From the NCBI RefSeq assembly GCF_009497775.1, contig NZ_CP031012.1:3747235-3811234 (forward strand): 64,000 nucleotides of DNA, written 5' to 3'. The translations under genes were made by a program, and so were the position numbers. The first letter of the stretch is position 1; every line of letters starts with the position of its first letter. The notes under the pieces were generated by a model that was not told the DNA's origin, did no database searches, and saw only the letters and a list, made by a program, of their open reading frames with translations. Below are positions 1-10,054 of the stretch, one piece after another. The stretch is from Alcaligenes faecalis. GTDB taxonomy: Bacteria; Pseudomonadota; Gammaproteobacteria; Burkholderiales; Burkholderiaceae_B.

Positions 1-810
1 ATCGCACGCGCGTTCAAGGCTCCCAACCTGTATCAATCCAACCGCAACTATCTGTACCAGACACGTGGTAACGGTTGCCCCTATGACCCCGTAACAGGCC
101 AACGCGTCAGCGGTCCTTGCTACATCTTCGGGAATGACGACCTGTCACCCGAGCGCAGTATCAACAAGGAAATTGGTCTGGCCTACGACAACGCAGGCTG
201 GGCAGCCGGTCTGACTTACTTCCAGAACGACTACAGCAACAAGATTGTGGCCGATATGGGTGACCAGACCATTCCGGATGCGGTGTACATCGGTGGCTCC
301 CTGGTCCGTCCATTCCAGTGGGTCAACTCCGGCAAGGCCGTTATCCGCGGTCTGGAAGGCAACCTGACCATCCCGATTCTGGGCGAGAACGGCGACACAC
401 TGAGCCTGAGCAACAACCTGACTTACATGATTACCAACAAGTCCAAGGAAACCAATCAGCCTCTTACCGTGATCCCACGCTTCACCCTTAACAGCACGCT
501 GGATTGGCGCGTGAACGACAAGCTGTCCATGCTGGCTACCGCCACGCTGTATGGCAAGCAAAAGCCACGCTCACACAACCTGTCCAATAACTCGGAAGTG
601 AAAGGCGATGGTCTGCGTGAACGCGGTTCGTATGCCATCTTCGGTCTGAGCGGCGCTTATCAGGTGACCAAGTCCACCAATATCCGTCTAGGCGTAAACA
701 ACCTGTTTGATAAACGTTTGTACCGCGAAGACTCGGGTAGCGGCCAAGGTGCCAACACCTATAACGAACCCGGCCGTCAGTACTACGCGACATTGACCGC
801 CAGCTTCTAA
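1..810 (+). CDS. TonB-dependent siderophore receptor, FepA/BfeA type (3' part)
   Basis: The frame is open from the first base and ends at TAA 808-810, so only the last 269 residues of an outer-membrane receptor are present. They cover the C-terminal strands of the 22-stranded barrel. Seen: a 'SP-ERS-NKE-GL' strand, 'GKAV-RGLEGNL', 'YGKQKPR', 'NNLFDKRLYRE', 'YNEPGRQYY' and a terminal aromatic residue (TASF-stop), the usual BAM signal. These blocks match what I remember of E. coli FepA closely, so a catecholate (enterobactin-like) ferric siderophore is the likely ligand. The substrate is inference, because the plug domain and TonB box lie outside the window. A hairpin follows the stop. Confidence 0.9.
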   Translation: MARAFKAPNLYQSNRNYLYQTRGNGCPYDPVTGQRVSGPCYIFGNDDLSPERSINKEIGLAYDNAGWAAGLTYFQNDYSNKIVADMGDQTIPDAVYIGGSLVRPFQWVNSGKAVIRGLEGNLTIPILGENGDTLSLSNNLTYMITNKSKETNQPLTVIPRFTLNSTLDWRVNDKLSMLATATLYGKQKPRSHNLSNNSEVKGDGLRERGSYAIFGLSGAYQVTKSTNIRLGVNNLFDKRLYREDSGSGQGANTYNEPGRQYYATLTASF

Positions 811-825
811 CGCCCCACGCTTTAT

Positions 826-849
826 TCCGGACTCCAGCAGGAGTCCGGA
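826..849 (+). terminator. Hairpin after the receptor gene
   Basis: A perfect 10-bp inverted repeat, TCCGGACTCC / GGAGTCCGGA, with a 4-base AGCA loop begins 15 bases after the receptor stop codon. No strong T-run follows at once (a TTTT occurs about 10 bases on), so it may be a weak intrinsic terminator or an mRNA-stabilising hairpin. The remaining ~170 bp before the next gene contain no gene that I can see. Confidence 0.55.
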
Positions 850-1018
850 TGGCTGATCGTTTTACCCGCCCCTGCCTGCCCCGTCTGGAGCAGCAAGGGC
901 GTTACCCCATCCCGCCCCAATCCAAGAGAGCCCTCCCCAGCCTCGCTCCAACAGCGCTAGACTAAAGCCTTGTTGGCCAGCGTTCTGGCTACAAAATCAC
1001 CATATTCGGGAGCTGATC

Positions 1019-2107
1019 TTGTCGTCCACCGAGCCTGATCTCGCGATCTACGCCGGGCCTCGTGCCTATCGCCACATTCAAAGCCATGGTCTGCATGCCA
1101 AGGACATCAGCACGCTGATTGGCAGTGCGGGCGGGCCCAAGGCCTTGGCGCTGACCGGGCTGGATCAGTATCTGTTTGGGGACTGGCTCAACACGCATGA
1201 CGAGCCACTGTGGTTGTTTGGCAGTTCAATTGCCTCCTGGCGTTTTGCCTGCGCGGCCCAGAGCGATCCGCACAAAGCCTTTGCGGACTTTGCGCAGCTT
1301 TATATACACAGCCCCTTTCTGCCCAACTCCACGGTGGCGGACATTACCCGGTCTACCCAGACCATGCTGAAAACCTTGCTGGGGAATACGGACTCACAGG
1401 CGGCAATCCTGAACCACCCACGCTATCGCTTCGCGATTACCGTGGCGCGCAGCAAAGGCTGGGCGGGTTCCAGAAATCAAAAGCAACTTGGTGCGGCTCT
1501 ACTCAGTTGCATGGTCGGCAACTATGTACACCCCGCCATCCCGCACTGGTTCTTTGAGCGAGTCATCGTGCACGACACCCGCAGCCCCTTACCCATTCAC
1601 GGCAAGCATCAAGGCCAGGCTCGTTACGCGGCGCTGGATCAGCACAATCTGTTCGAGACCTTGGCCGCCAGCACGGCCATTCCATTGGTCATAGACGGTG
1701 TGGATGCGGCCCACAACTGGCCCGCCGGGCTTTACCGGGATGGTGGGCTGGTGGACTACAACTTCTGCGCGCTGGATCTGGATAGCCCCGGTCTAACCTT
1801 GTTTCCTCATTTCACGCAAAAAATCAGTGCCAGCTGGTTCGACAAATACCTGCCGCGCTGGCAGAAGGCTCGTCGCCCTCACAGCCTGGATAATCTGATT
1901 CTGCTGTGCCCCACTCCTCGCTTCTATCAGCGCCTAAAAGACCACAAAATCCCCGATCGCTCCGACTACAAGCGCTTGTCTGACTCGGACCGACGTCTGG
2001 CCTGGCAAAACTCGGTTGAACAAAGCCAGCGCCTGGGCGAGCAGTTTGCGCAATGGGTCGCTGATGAGCAGCTTGCCCAGGTTGTACGCCCCCTGCCCTT
2101 CCCCTAA
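1019..2107 (+). CDS. Patatin-like phospholipase family protein
   Basis: A 362-residue cytosolic-looking protein with no signal peptide. The order of motifs is that of patatin-type lipases: a glycine-rich oxyanion segment (GSAGGPKAL, residues 35-43), a nucleophile elbow G68-S-S70-I-A72, and a DGG motif in 'LYRDGGLVDYN' carrying the presumed catalytic Asp of a Ser-Asp dyad. The elbow ends in Ala where most patatins have Gly. The start is TTG, supported by GGGAG about 6 bases upstream; no in-frame ATG lies nearby. A role in lipid acyl hydrolysis is family knowledge and the substrate is unknown. A GCCAG-N4-CTGGC dyad at 976-989 sits directly before a TACAAA element that could be its -10. Confidence 0.8.
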   Translation: MSSTEPDLAIYAGPRAYRHIQSHGLHAKDISTLIGSAGGPKALALTGLDQYLFGDWLNTHDEPLWLFGSSIASWRFACAAQSDPHKAFADFAQLYIHSPFLPNSTVADITRSTQTMLKTLLGNTDSQAAILNHPRYRFAITVARSKGWAGSRNQKQLGAALLSCMVGNYVHPAIPHWFFERVIVHDTRSPLPIHGKHQGQARYAALDQHNLFETLAASTAIPLVIDGVDAAHNWPAGLYRDGGLVDYNFCALDLDSPGLTLFPHFTQKISASWFDKYLPRWQKARRPHSLDNLILLCPTPRFYQRLKDHKIPDRSDYKRLSDSDRRLAWQNSVEQSQRLGEQFAQWVADEQLAQVVRPLPFP

Positions 2108-2177
2108 GTAAAGGCCTGCAGGGGCCATAGGCAATTTAGTATCATTTCAACTTCAACCTATTTCATGGTGCGCGCTC

Positions 2178-3212
2178 ATGGATACTCCCATTCGTCTGAC
2201 CCAATACAGTCATGGAGCCGGTTGCGGCTGCAAGATTTCCCCCAAGGTACTGGACATTATCCTGGCCGGCAGCGGTGCCCAGAACGTGGACCCCAATCTG
2301 TGGGTAGGCAATACATCACGTGATGACGCGGCTGTTTACGGTTTGAATGAAGAAACAGGTGTCGTCTCGACCACCGACTTTTTCATGCCCATCGTGGACG
2401 ATCCGTATGACTTTGGGCGCATTGCCGCGACCAACGCCATCAGCGATATCTACGCCATGGGCGGCAAGCCCATCATGGCAATTGCGATTCTGGGCTGGCC
2501 CATCAATGTGCTGTCGCCCGAAGTCGCCCGTGAAGTCGTGCGTGGCGGGCGTGCTGCTTGCGATGCCGCTGGCATCACCCTGGCCGGTGGTCACTCCATT
2601 GATGCACCCGAGCCTATTTTTGGTCTGGCCGTGACTGGCGTAGTTGATAAAGGCCAGTTAAAGCGCAACGACACGGCTACCGAGGGCTGTCAGCTCTATC
2701 TGACCAAGCCTTTGGGCATTGGCGTGCTGACTACCGCCGAGAAAAAAGCCAAGCTGCGCCCTGAGGATCAAAACCTGGCACGCGACTGGATGTGTACGCT
2801 GAACAAGCCCGGCAGCCGCTTTGCACAACTGCCTGGTGTCAAAGCCATGACAGACGTGACCGGCTTTGGTCTGCTGGGCCACTTGATCGAAATGGCGGAC
2901 GGCAGTGGCCTGACTGCCCGTCTGAACCTGGACCGTGTGCCCTTACTGCCCGGCATTGAATACTACCTGGAACAAGGCTGCGTCCCTGGCGGCACGCAAC
3001 GTAACTTCGACAGCTACGGCCACCGCATCGCCCCCATCAGCCAGGAGCAAATCAATATCCTGTGCGACCCCCAAACCAGCGGCGGCTTGCTGATCGCCGT
3101 TGAACCCTCTGCCACGGCCGAATTTCTGGCCACTGCTGCCGAATTGGATCTGAACCTGGAAGCCATCGGGGAATTCATCCCCGCCAAAACCCACGCTGTC
3201 GAAATCGCTTGA
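2178..3212 (+). CDS. selD: Selenide, water dikinase SelD
   Basis: Makes selenophosphate from selenide and ATP, the selenium donor for selenocysteine and 2-selenouridine. The 344-residue length is normal for the family. The N-terminal catalytic segment '[11 protein letters not shown]' is intact with Cys16 and Lys19 (E. coli Cys17/Lys20 from memory), so this is a Cys form and not a selenoprotein. AIR-synthase-type blocks follow ('[15 protein letters not shown]', 'GGHSID', '[11 protein letters not shown]', '[10 protein letters not shown]'). Its TGA overlaps the ATG of the next gene (TGATG), indicating translational coupling to mnmH. Confidence 0.97.
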   Translation: MDTPIRLTQYSHGAGCGCKISPKVLDIILAGSGAQNVDPNLWVGNTSRDDAAVYGLNEETGVVSTTDFFMPIVDDPYDFGRIAATNAISDIYAMGGKPIMAIAILGWPINVLSPEVAREVVRGGRAACDAAGITLAGGHSIDAPEPIFGLAVTGVVDKGQLKRNDTATEGCQLYLTKPLGIGVLTTAEKKAKLRPEDQNLARDWMCTLNKPGSRFAQLPGVKAMTDVTGFGLLGHLIEMADGSGLTARLNLDRVPLLPGIEYYLEQGCVPGGTQRNFDSYGHRIAPISQEQINILCDPQTSGGLLIAVEPSATAEFLATAAELDLNLEAIGEFIPAKTHAVEIA

Positions 3213-4306
3213 TGCGCCCTGATACCCACCACTACCGCGAGTTGTTCCTGAACGACGTGCCTTTGATGGACGCTCGCGCTCCCATCGAGTTCAACAAAGG
3301 TGCCTTTCCCGGCGCATTGAACCTGCCGCTGATGAACGATGATGAGCGTCATCAAGTGGGTATCTGCTACAAGCAACATGGCCAGGAAGCGGCTATTGCT
3401 CTGGGCATCAAACTGGTCAGTGGTCAGATCAAGGAAGAACGGCTGCAAGCCTGGGTGCAGTTCACGCAAGCCCACCCCGACGGCTATTTGTATTGTTTTC
3501 GGGGTGGTCTGCGCAGCCAGATCACACAAACCTGGCTACGCGAAGAAGCAGGCATTCGCTACCCCCGCGTAGTGGGTGGCTACAAAGCCATGCGTGGCTT
3601 TTTGCTGAGCAATCTGGAGCAAACCGTCAGCAGCGCCCATTTTCAGGTTCTGGGCGGCATGACAGGCACTGGCAAGACCGATGTGCTGCAGCAGCTGGAT
3701 CACAGTCTGGATCTGGAGGGCTATGCCCACCATCGCGGTTCCAGCTTTGGAAAACACGCCACCGGCCAACCCAGCCAGATCGACTTTGAGCATCGCCTGT
3801 CCATCACCATGCTCAGGAAAACAGCGCAAGGGCATCAAGGCTTTGTATTGGAAGATGAAAGCCAGACCATAGGTCGTTGCAGCCTGCCACTGAGCCTGTA
3901 TCGAGGGATGCAGCAGTGGCCCATTATCTGGCTGGAAGACAGTCTGGAGAACCGCATTACGCGCATCGTGCGCGACTACGTCCAGAATCTGCACGCGGAA
4001 TTTACGCAGCAGCACGACCCGCAAACCGGCTTTGCACTGTTTGCCGAGCAACTACGCCAAAGCCTGTCCCGCATCACCAAACGGCTGGGGCATCAACGCT
4101 ACCAACAACTGTCAGCCATCATGGACGCCGCCTTGCAGGAACAGGAACGCAGCGGCGCACTAGACGGCCACCGCGACTGGATTGGTGGCTTGCTGACGCA
4201 GTATTACGACCCCATGTACAGCTATCAGCGCGAACAAAAAGCTGATCGGGTTATTTTTCAGGGCGATGCCGACGCGGTCCTGAATTATTTGCGCCACCAA
4301 GGCTGA
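3212..4306 (+). CDS. mnmH: tRNA 2-selenouridine synthase MnmH/SelU
   Basis: Converts 2-thiouridine at the wobble position of some tRNAs to 2-selenouridine through a geranylated intermediate, using selenophosphate from SelD. The N-terminal rhodanese domain (about 1-125) keeps the catalytic Cys in 'YLYCFRGGLRSQ' (Cys95 from this start). A P-loop, GGMTGTGKT, follows at about 148-156. I chose ATG 3212, which overlaps the selD stop by one base; a TTG one codon earlier is possible. The pair selD-mnmH alone shows a selenium-modified tRNA pathway. No selA or selB is in the window. Confidence 0.95.
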   Translation: MRPDTHHYRELFLNDVPLMDARAPIEFNKGAFPGALNLPLMNDDERHQVGICYKQHGQEAAIALGIKLVSGQIKEERLQAWVQFTQAHPDGYLYCFRGGLRSQITQTWLREEAGIRYPRVVGGYKAMRGFLLSNLEQTVSSAHFQVLGGMTGTGKTDVLQQLDHSLDLEGYAHHRGSSFGKHATGQPSQIDFEHRLSITMLRKTAQGHQGFVLEDESQTIGRCSLPLSLYRGMQQWPIIWLEDSLENRITRIVRDYVQNLHAEFTQQHDPQTGFALFAEQLRQSLSRITKRLGHQRYQQLSAIMDAALQEQERSGALDGHRDWIGGLLTQYYDPMYSYQREQKADRVIFQGDADAVLNYLRHQG

Positions 4307-4404
4307 ATTTCATTCAAAGCCCGGCCCGCAAGGCTTGCCATCATTTATCACAGACCCGCGACAGACTGACACAGGCCCGCACCCACTCTTGTCAGAATCT
4401 GTCC

Positions 4405-4418
4405 TTGCTCTGACACAA
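4405..4418 (+). promoter_or_regulatory. Candidate FNR/DNR-type site before nosR
   Basis: TTGCT-CTGA-CACAA has the TTG-N8-CAA layout of the FNR/DNR/NNR consensus (TTGAT-N4-ATCAA), with 7 of 10 conserved positions. Its centre (4411.5) is 41.5 bases before a start point at 4453, and the hexamer TACCAT at 4441-4446 would be the matching -10. This is the class II activator geometry usual for denitrification promoters. The geometry was fitted by eye and the half-sites are imperfect, so it is only a candidate. The rest of 4307-4477 holds nothing else I recognise. Confidence 0.4.
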
Positions 4419-4477
4419 AGAGTAAACAAAGGGTAACCCCTACCATCTCGCAAGAATCTTGTTGCAGGTGGTAAGAA

Positions 4478-6739
4478 ATGACGTCCCTCAATCGCTTGGC
4501 CCGGCATGTCCAGTTACGTACTATCTGGCTCCTGCTTTTCCTTCTGGCAGCCTGTTTAAGCAGCACTTCCGCACACTCCACGTCGCGCATTGCCCACTTC
4601 CTCCCGGACATTGCCCTCAACGAGATCTTTCCCACCGCCACCCACACCAGCGAGCCCGCAGGCTCGCTGCCTGTCGCCAAGGTATTTAAAGATCAGGAGC
4701 AGCTAGGGTATGTGTATGTGACGACCGACATCGTCAACACCCGCGGCTATTCCAGTTTCCCCATCGACACTCTGGTTGCCATGAGCATGGATGGCAGCAT
4801 CGTCGCCGCCAAGCTGCTGGAACACCATGAACCCATTGTCTTGATCGGTATTCCGGAGTCGCGCGTCGAAGCCTTTATTCAAGGCTATATCGGCCAGAAC
4901 TACATCAAGAACCGCCCCAAACCCGGCGCACCGCCACCCGTAGATATCATCAGCGGTGCCACCGTGACCTTGATGGTCGTGGGCGACAGCATCATGCGCT
5001 CTTCTCAGTTGGTGGCCCGGCAAGAAGGCATAGGCCAGCCTGCCGCCCCCGCCACGGCACCCGTCGCCGTCAAGCGCAGCATAGATACCAGCAACCACAC
5101 CATTTCCAGCTGGGACGAACTGATCCAAAGCGGAGCCATCCAACGCCTGCATGTCAGCGTGGCCGACATCAACCAGGCCTTTATTGATAATGGCCGCACA
5201 GAGGCCGCCGCCCATCCTCAGGAAGGCGATCCACAAGACACGTTTATCGACCTGTACGCCGCCCTGGTCAGCGTGCCCAGCATTGGACAAAGCCTGTTAG
5301 GCGAGGCCGATTACAACTACCTGCAGCAAGAACTGAAACCCGGCCAGCAGGCCATGCTGGTCGTGGGCAATGGGCTGTATTCCTTCAAGGGATCGGGCTA
5401 TGTGCGAGGCGGGATTTTTGACCGCATCGAAATCATCCAGGACCTGGACAGCTTTCACTTCACCGACCTGGATCACCAACGTCTGCCCGGCGTGAAAGCC
5501 GCAGGCGCTCCGGATTTCAAAGAAGCCGCCCTGTTCAAGATCCCTGCTACCGCCACCTTTGACCCCGTTCTGCCCTGGCGACTGCAACTGCTGGTGCAGC
5601 GCGTCCTGAGCGTCAAAGACAAAGCCTTTGTCACGCTGAACCTGAATTACCAGCTTCCTGACTCCTATTTGACGGCGCCTCCTCCAGCAACCGCTGCAGC
5701 GGCCCCCGAAGCCGCAGAGCACGATGACCTGGAAACCGCCAGCCAACCCTTGTACAAGCAAATTTGGGCTGGCAAGAAAGTACAAATTGCCGTGCTGCTG
5801 GTGTCTTTGCTGACCTTGGGCGGAGTCTTCTTCTTCCAGGACACGCTGACCAAGCACGAAGTGTTCTACCAGCGCTTTCGCATCGGCTTTCTGCTGTTCT
5901 CCCTGGTCTGGATTGGCTGGTACGCCTCGGCCCAGCTGTCCGTGGTGAACGTGCTGACTTTCTCCCACGCCCTGCGCACCGATTTCCGCTGGGAATACTT
6001 CCTGATGGATCCACTGGTCTTCATTCTGTGGATCGCGACCGCCATTTCCCTGATTTTCTGGAACCGGGGCGCCTTCTGTGGCTGGCTCTGTCCTTTCGGA
6101 GCACTGCAAGAGCTGGCCAACAAGCTGGCCCGCTTCCTGCGCATTCCCCAGATCAAGGTGGCCTACAGCGCCCATAAACGGCTGGTAGCCATCAAGTACG
6201 TGATCTTCATTCTGCTGTTTGGCTTTGCCCTGTACGACATGGCCGTGGCCGAAAAGATGGCCGAAGTCGAACCCTTCAAGACCGCCATCATCCTGAAATT
6301 CATCCGCGACTGGCCCTTCACGATCTTTGCCGTACTGCTGCTGATTGCCAGCCTGTTCATCGAGCGTTTTTACTGCCGCTATCTCTGTGCCCTGGGCGCT
6401 GCCCTGGCCATCCCCGCCCGCCTGCGCATTTTTGACTGGCTGCGTCGCTACCCCATGTGTGGCAACCCCTGTCAGCGCTGTGCGACCGACTGTCCCGTAC
6501 AAGCCATCGAGCCCGAAGGCCCCATCAACCCCAACGAATGTATCCAGTGTCTGAATTGCCAGATGCTGTATCACCACGAGAAAAAATGCCCGCACCTGAT
6601 TCAAAAGATCGCCAAACGCAAGCGAGATAAACCGGCCCCCGTCGCCGTTGCCAGCTCGCTGCAAGACGATGCTGCTGCCCGCCCTACCGTGCGTCCGCGC
6701 AGCGTAGACAGTACCGATTCCCCCCCCGCCACGCCGTGA
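4478..6739 (+). CDS. nosR: NosR, membrane flavo-iron-sulfur protein for N2O reduction
   Basis: 753 residues, normal for NosR. A signal segment (about 10-32) leads a periplasmic FMN-binding domain with the ApbE target D156-IISGATV-T164, so Thr164 should carry covalent FMN. Transmembrane segments follow from about residue 435 with the two 'C-x3-CP/CA' motifs ([22 protein letters not shown]). The cytoplasmic tail has two [4Fe-4S] ferredoxin motifs ([20 protein letters not shown]...CP). NosR passes electrons to and maintains NosZ. It heads the nos operon; a candidate DNR-type site lies upstream. A C8 run at 6720-6727 lies within its last codons. Confidence 0.97.
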   Translation: MTSLNRLARHVQLRTIWLLLFLLAACLSSTSAHSTSRIAHFLPDIALNEIFPTATHTSEPAGSLPVAKVFKDQEQLGYVYVTTDIVNTRGYSSFPIDTLVAMSMDGSIVAAKLLEHHEPIVLIGIPESRVEAFIQGYIGQNYIKNRPKPGAPPPVDIISGATVTLMVVGDSIMRSSQLVARQEGIGQPAAPATAPVAVKRSIDTSNHTISSWDELIQSGAIQRLHVSVADINQAFIDNGRTEAAAHPQEGDPQDTFIDLYAALVSVPSIGQSLLGEADYNYLQQELKPGQQAMLVVGNGLYSFKGSGYVRGGIFDRIEIIQDLDSFHFTDLDHQRLPGVKAAGAPDFKEAALFKIPATATFDPVLPWRLQLLVQRVLSVKDKAFVTLNLNYQLPDSYLTAPPPATAAAAPEAAEHDDLETASQPLYKQIWAGKKVQIAVLLVSLLTLGGVFFFQDTLTKHEVFYQRFRIGFLLFSLVWIGWYASAQLSVVNVLTFSHALRTDFRWEYFLMDPLVFILWIATAISLIFWNRGAFCGWLCPFGALQELANKLARFLRIPQIKVAYSAHKRLVAIKYVIFILLFGFALYDMAVAEKMAEVEPFKTAIILKFIRDWPFTIFAVLLLIASLFIERFYCRYLCALGAALAIPARLRIFDWLRRYPMCGNPCQRCATDCPVQAIEPEGPINPNECIQCLNCQMLYHHEKKCPHLIQKIAKRKRDKPAPVAVASSLQDDAAARPTVRPRSVDSTDSPPATP

Positions 6740-6801
6740 GACGCCTGGGCGCGCCCCAGCGCCAAGTCGGTCACGTCATCACACACAAGGAAAATCACAC
6801 C

Positions 6802-8706
6802 ATGTCCGAGAACAAGCAGGATAAACAGGGTTTGAGCCGCCGCGCCTTTTTGGGCACCGCCGCCTTATCCGGCGCTGCTGTGGTCAGCGCCACCCACATT
6901 GGCAATGCCTTGGCCGAGACCAAAAAGGCGCCGAACGGGCAAAGCGCCCATATTGAGCCGGGTGAACTGGACCAGTACTACGCCTTTAACTCCGGCGGCC
7001 AGTCCGGCGAGATCCGCATCATGGGTCTGCCCTCCATGCGCGAGCTGATGCGCATTCCAATCTTCAATATCTGCAGCGCCACCGGCTGGGGGATTACCAA
7101 CGAGAGCCGCCAGATCATGCGCGCCAACCTGACGCCTGAAACCCTGGCGTTTGCTGACTCCCTGGGCGGCATCCTGCCCAACGGCGATGCTCACCACCCC
7201 CACATGTCCTTTACCGACGGGACCTATGACGGGCGCTTCATCTACATCAACGACAAGGCCAATAACCGCGTGGCTCGCGTGCGCTGCGATGTCATGAAGT
7301 GCGACAAGATCATTGAAATTCCCAATGCCGACGGTATTCACGGTCTGCGCCCCCAACGTTACCCACGCACCGGCTATGTGTTCTGCAACGGCGAGCACAT
7401 CGTTCCCCTGCCCAATAACGGCACAGTCTTTGGCAACCCCAAGGAAAACTACTTCTCCGTCTTTACCGCCATTGATGGCGACACCATGGAAATCGCCTGG
7501 CAGGTGATCGTGGACGGCAACCTGGACAACTGCGACGCCGACTATCAAGGCAAATACGCCTTCTCCACCTGCTACAACTCCGAAAAGGGGCTGGATGTAG
7601 GCGAGATGAGTGCCAACGAGCAGGACTGGGCCGTGGTGTTCAACCTGAAAGCCATTGAAGACGGCATCAAGAAAGGCGATTTCAAAGAAATGCAGGGCGT
7701 CAAAGTTCTGGATGGCCGCAAAGGCTCGCGCTACACCCGCTACATTCCTGTGCCCAATTCCCCACACGGTTGCAATGCTTGCCCCGATGGCATCCACGTG
7801 GTCTTTAACGGCAAGCTCTCGCCCACCGTCACCATGATTGACGTGCGCCGCCTGGATGACCTGTTTGCCGACAAGATCAAACCACGCGACTGCGTAGTGG
7901 CAGAGCCTCAGCTGGGTCTGGGCCCACTGCACACCGCCTATGACGGCCGCGGCAATGCCTACACCACTCTGTTTATCGACAGCCAGATCGTAAAGTGGAA
8001 CATGGCCAAGGCCATTGAGGCTTACCAGGGCAAGGACGTAGACCCCATCATCCAGAAACTGGACGTGCACTACCAGCCTGGCCACAACCACACCACCATG
8101 GGCGAGACCAAAGAGGCCGATGGTAAATGGCTGGTGTCGCTGAACAAGTTCTCCAAAGACCGCTTCCTGAATGTAGGTCCACTCAAGCCAGAAAACGATC
8201 AGTTGATCGATATTTCGGGCGACGTCATGAAGCTGGTCCACGATGGCCCAAGCTTTGCCGAGCCACACGACATGCTGCTGGTCGCCGCTGACAAAGTACG
8301 ACCCAAGCGCGTCTGGACCCGCGACGACCCATGGTGGGACGGTGCTCGGAAAATGGCCGAAAAAGACGGCGTCACCCTGGAAGGTGCCTCCAAGGTCATC
8401 CGGGATGGAAACAAGGTGCGGGTCTACATGACCGCCGTGGCACCCGTGTTCTCCGTGCCCAGCTTCGAGGTCAATCAGGGTGATGAGGTCACCGTCGTGG
8501 TCACCAATATGGAAATGATCGAGGACTTGACCCACGGCTTCACCTTGTCCGGCTACGGCGTGGCCATGGAAATTGGACCGCAGCAAACCAGCTCGGTCAC
8601 CTTCACGGCCTCTCGCCCCGGTGTGCATTGGTACTACTGCCAGTGGTTCTGCCACGCCTTGCACATGGAAATGTCCGGTCAGATGAACGTGAAACCTAAA
8701 GCCTGA
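6802..8706 (+). CDS. nosZ: Nitrous oxide reductase NosZ, clade I (Tat-exported)
   Basis: Periplasmic copper enzyme reducing N2O to N2. From this ATG it is 634 residues with a twin-arginine signal (SRRAFLGTA) near the N terminus, which defines the clade I/Tat type. CuZ histidine motifs such as 'DAHHPHMSF' and 'GHNHTTMGE' are present, and the C-terminal cupredoxin domain ends with the CuA site '[12 protein letters not shown]'. The frame is open back to a GTG at 6736 overlapping the nosR stop, but ATG 6802 has an AAGGAAAA ribosome site and places the Tat motif correctly. It is followed 8 bases later by nosD. Confidence 0.98.
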   Translation: MSENKQDKQGLSRRAFLGTAALSGAAVVSATHIGNALAETKKAPNGQSAHIEPGELDQYYAFNSGGQSGEIRIMGLPSMRELMRIPIFNICSATGWGITNESRQIMRANLTPETLAFADSLGGILPNGDAHHPHMSFTDGTYDGRFIYINDKANNRVARVRCDVMKCDKIIEIPNADGIHGLRPQRYPRTGYVFCNGEHIVPLPNNGTVFGNPKENYFSVFTAIDGDTMEIAWQVIVDGNLDNCDADYQGKYAFSTCYNSEKGLDVGEMSANEQDWAVVFNLKAIEDGIKKGDFKEMQGVKVLDGRKGSRYTRYIPVPNSPHGCNACPDGIHVVFNGKLSPTVTMIDVRRLDDLFADKIKPRDCVVAEPQLGLGPLHTAYDGRGNAYTTLFIDSQIVKWNMAKAIEAYQGKDVDPIIQKLDVHYQPGHNHTTMGETKEADGKWLVSLNKFSKDRFLNVGPLKPENDQLIDISGDVMKLVHDGPSFAEPHDMLLVAADKVRPKRVWTRDDPWWDGARKMAEKDGVTLEGASKVIRDGNKVRVYMTAVAPVFSVPSFEVNQGDEVTVVVTNMEMIEDLTHGFTLSGYGVAMEIGPQQTSSVTFTASRPGVHWYYCQWFCHALHMEMSGQMNVKPKA

Positions 8707-8713
8707 CGGTGAC

Positions 8714-10054
8714 ATGAAGCCTTCTCACCTGCTCCCCACCCGTGCACGATGCCTCAGCCCAACTCTGGTGCTGAGGCTGGCCGTCAAGCCGCTTACGATC
8801 CTGGCCCTTGCGGCCAGTGGTCTGGCTGCTCAAGCGGCCACCATTGAGGTGCCCGCCGATACCGCGCTGCAAGCCGCCATCGATGCTGCCCAAGCCGGCG
8901 ACATTCTGGTGCTGGCTCCCGGCACGTATCAAGGCAATATCATCGTGAACAAACCTTTGACGCTTCAAGGCCCCAGCAACCGGCAAGCCGTGTTGATGGG
9001 CGAGCGTGAAGGCCGCACGGTGTGGGTGCAGGCGGAAGATGTGCAGATACGTCAGATCACCGTGCGTAATTCCGGCTTGAGCCTGCCCGATATGGATGCG
9101 GGCATCTTCCTGGACAAGCCCGCCCATAACGCCCTGATCGAGAACAACGACATCCTCGACAATCTGGTTGGGGTGTACGTCTGGGGGCCCCACAACGCGC
9201 TGGTGCAACACAACACCATCGTGGGCAATAAAGAGCTGCGCCTGAACGAACGCGGCAATGGCGTCACGCTGTGGAACTCCCCCGGCTCACGCATTTTGTA
9301 CAACGATATTTCCTGGGGTCGCGACGGCATTTTTTCCAATACCAGCCGCGACAACGTCTTCAGCCATAACCGCTTTACCCAGCTACGCTATGCGGTGCAC
9401 TACATGTATACCAATAACAGCGAGGTCAGCAGCAATGTCTCCATAGGCAATGACATTGCTTATGCCCTGATGTTTTCGCAGTTCCTGACGGTACGTGAAA
9501 ACATCAGTATCAACAGTACACATCAGGGCTTGATGCTCAATGCCGCCCAGCAATCGACCATTACCGACAATATTGTGGACGGGGCCGAGAAAGGCGTTTT
9601 TCTCTACAACGCCAACTTCAACAAGATCTCCGGCAACCTGATTCAGAACACCCAGATCGGGGTGCACTACACCGCCGGTTCCGAAGGCAATGAGATCACG
9701 GAAAACGCCTTCATCCAGAACCAGAATCAGGTGAAGTATGTGGGCACCCGCTACCTGGAATGGTCCAGCAAAGACCGGGGCAATTACTGGAGCGATCACA
9801 GCGCCTTTGACCTGAACGGTGATGGCATCGGTGACACCGCTTATCGCCCCAATGGCCTTATTGAACAACTGGTCTGGCGAGCCCCTTCCGCCCGTGTGCT
9901 TTTGAACAGCCCCGCCGTCTCCATTGTGCGCTGGGCGCAAACCCAATTTCCTGCCATTTTGCCCGGCGGCATCATCGATAGCGCACCGCTGATGCGTGCG
10001 CCCGAGAATCCCGTCTGGGAGCGCTACAAGGCCAATCATGACTCCATCCAATAA
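8714..10054 (+). CDS. nosD: NosD, periplasmic copper-site assembly protein
   Basis: 446 residues. A hydrophobic signal peptide (about 20-40) ending near 'GLAAQAATIEV' is followed by many short parallel-beta-helix (CASH/NosD) repeats such as 'NALIENNDILDNLVGVYVWG' and 'NVFSHNRFTQL'. NosD works with the NosF/NosY ABC complex to assemble the CuZ cluster of NosZ. The position directly after nosZ and the 17-bp overlap with nosF fit a single operon. Confidence 0.96.
   Translation: MKPSHLLPTRARCLSPTLVLRLAVKPLTILALAASGLAAQAATIEVPADTALQAAIDAAQAGDILVLAPGTYQGNIIVNKPLTLQGPSNRQAVLMGEREGRTVWVQAEDVQIRQITVRNSGLSLPDMDAGIFLDKPAHNALIENNDILDNLVGVYVWGPHNALVQHNTIVGNKELRLNERGNGVTLWNSPGSRILYNDISWGRDGIFSNTSRDNVFSHNRFTQLRYAVHYMYTNNSEVSSNVSIGNDIAYALMFSQFLTVRENISINSTHQGLMLNAAQQSTITDNIVDGAEKGVFLYNANFNKISGNLIQNTQIGVHYTAGSEGNEITENAFIQNQNQVKYVGTRYLEWSSKDRGNYWSDHSAFDLNGDGIGDTAYRPNGLIEQLVWRAPSARVLLNSPAVSIVRWAQTQFPAILPGGIIDSAPLMRAPENPVWERYKANHDSIQ

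Noticed and set aside
5297..6664. 455-residue open frame antisense to nosR
   Set aside because: Shadow of the nosR cysteine-rich and membrane region; composition is unlike a real protein.
6736..6801. GTG start for NosZ overlapping the nosR stop
   Set aside because: It would push the Tat motif inward by 22 residues; ATG 6802 has a good ribosome site.
6865..8715. 616-residue open frame on the minus strand opposite nosZ
   Set aside because: It is an exact antisense shadow of nosZ in GC-rich codons, with no family motif and no ribosome site.
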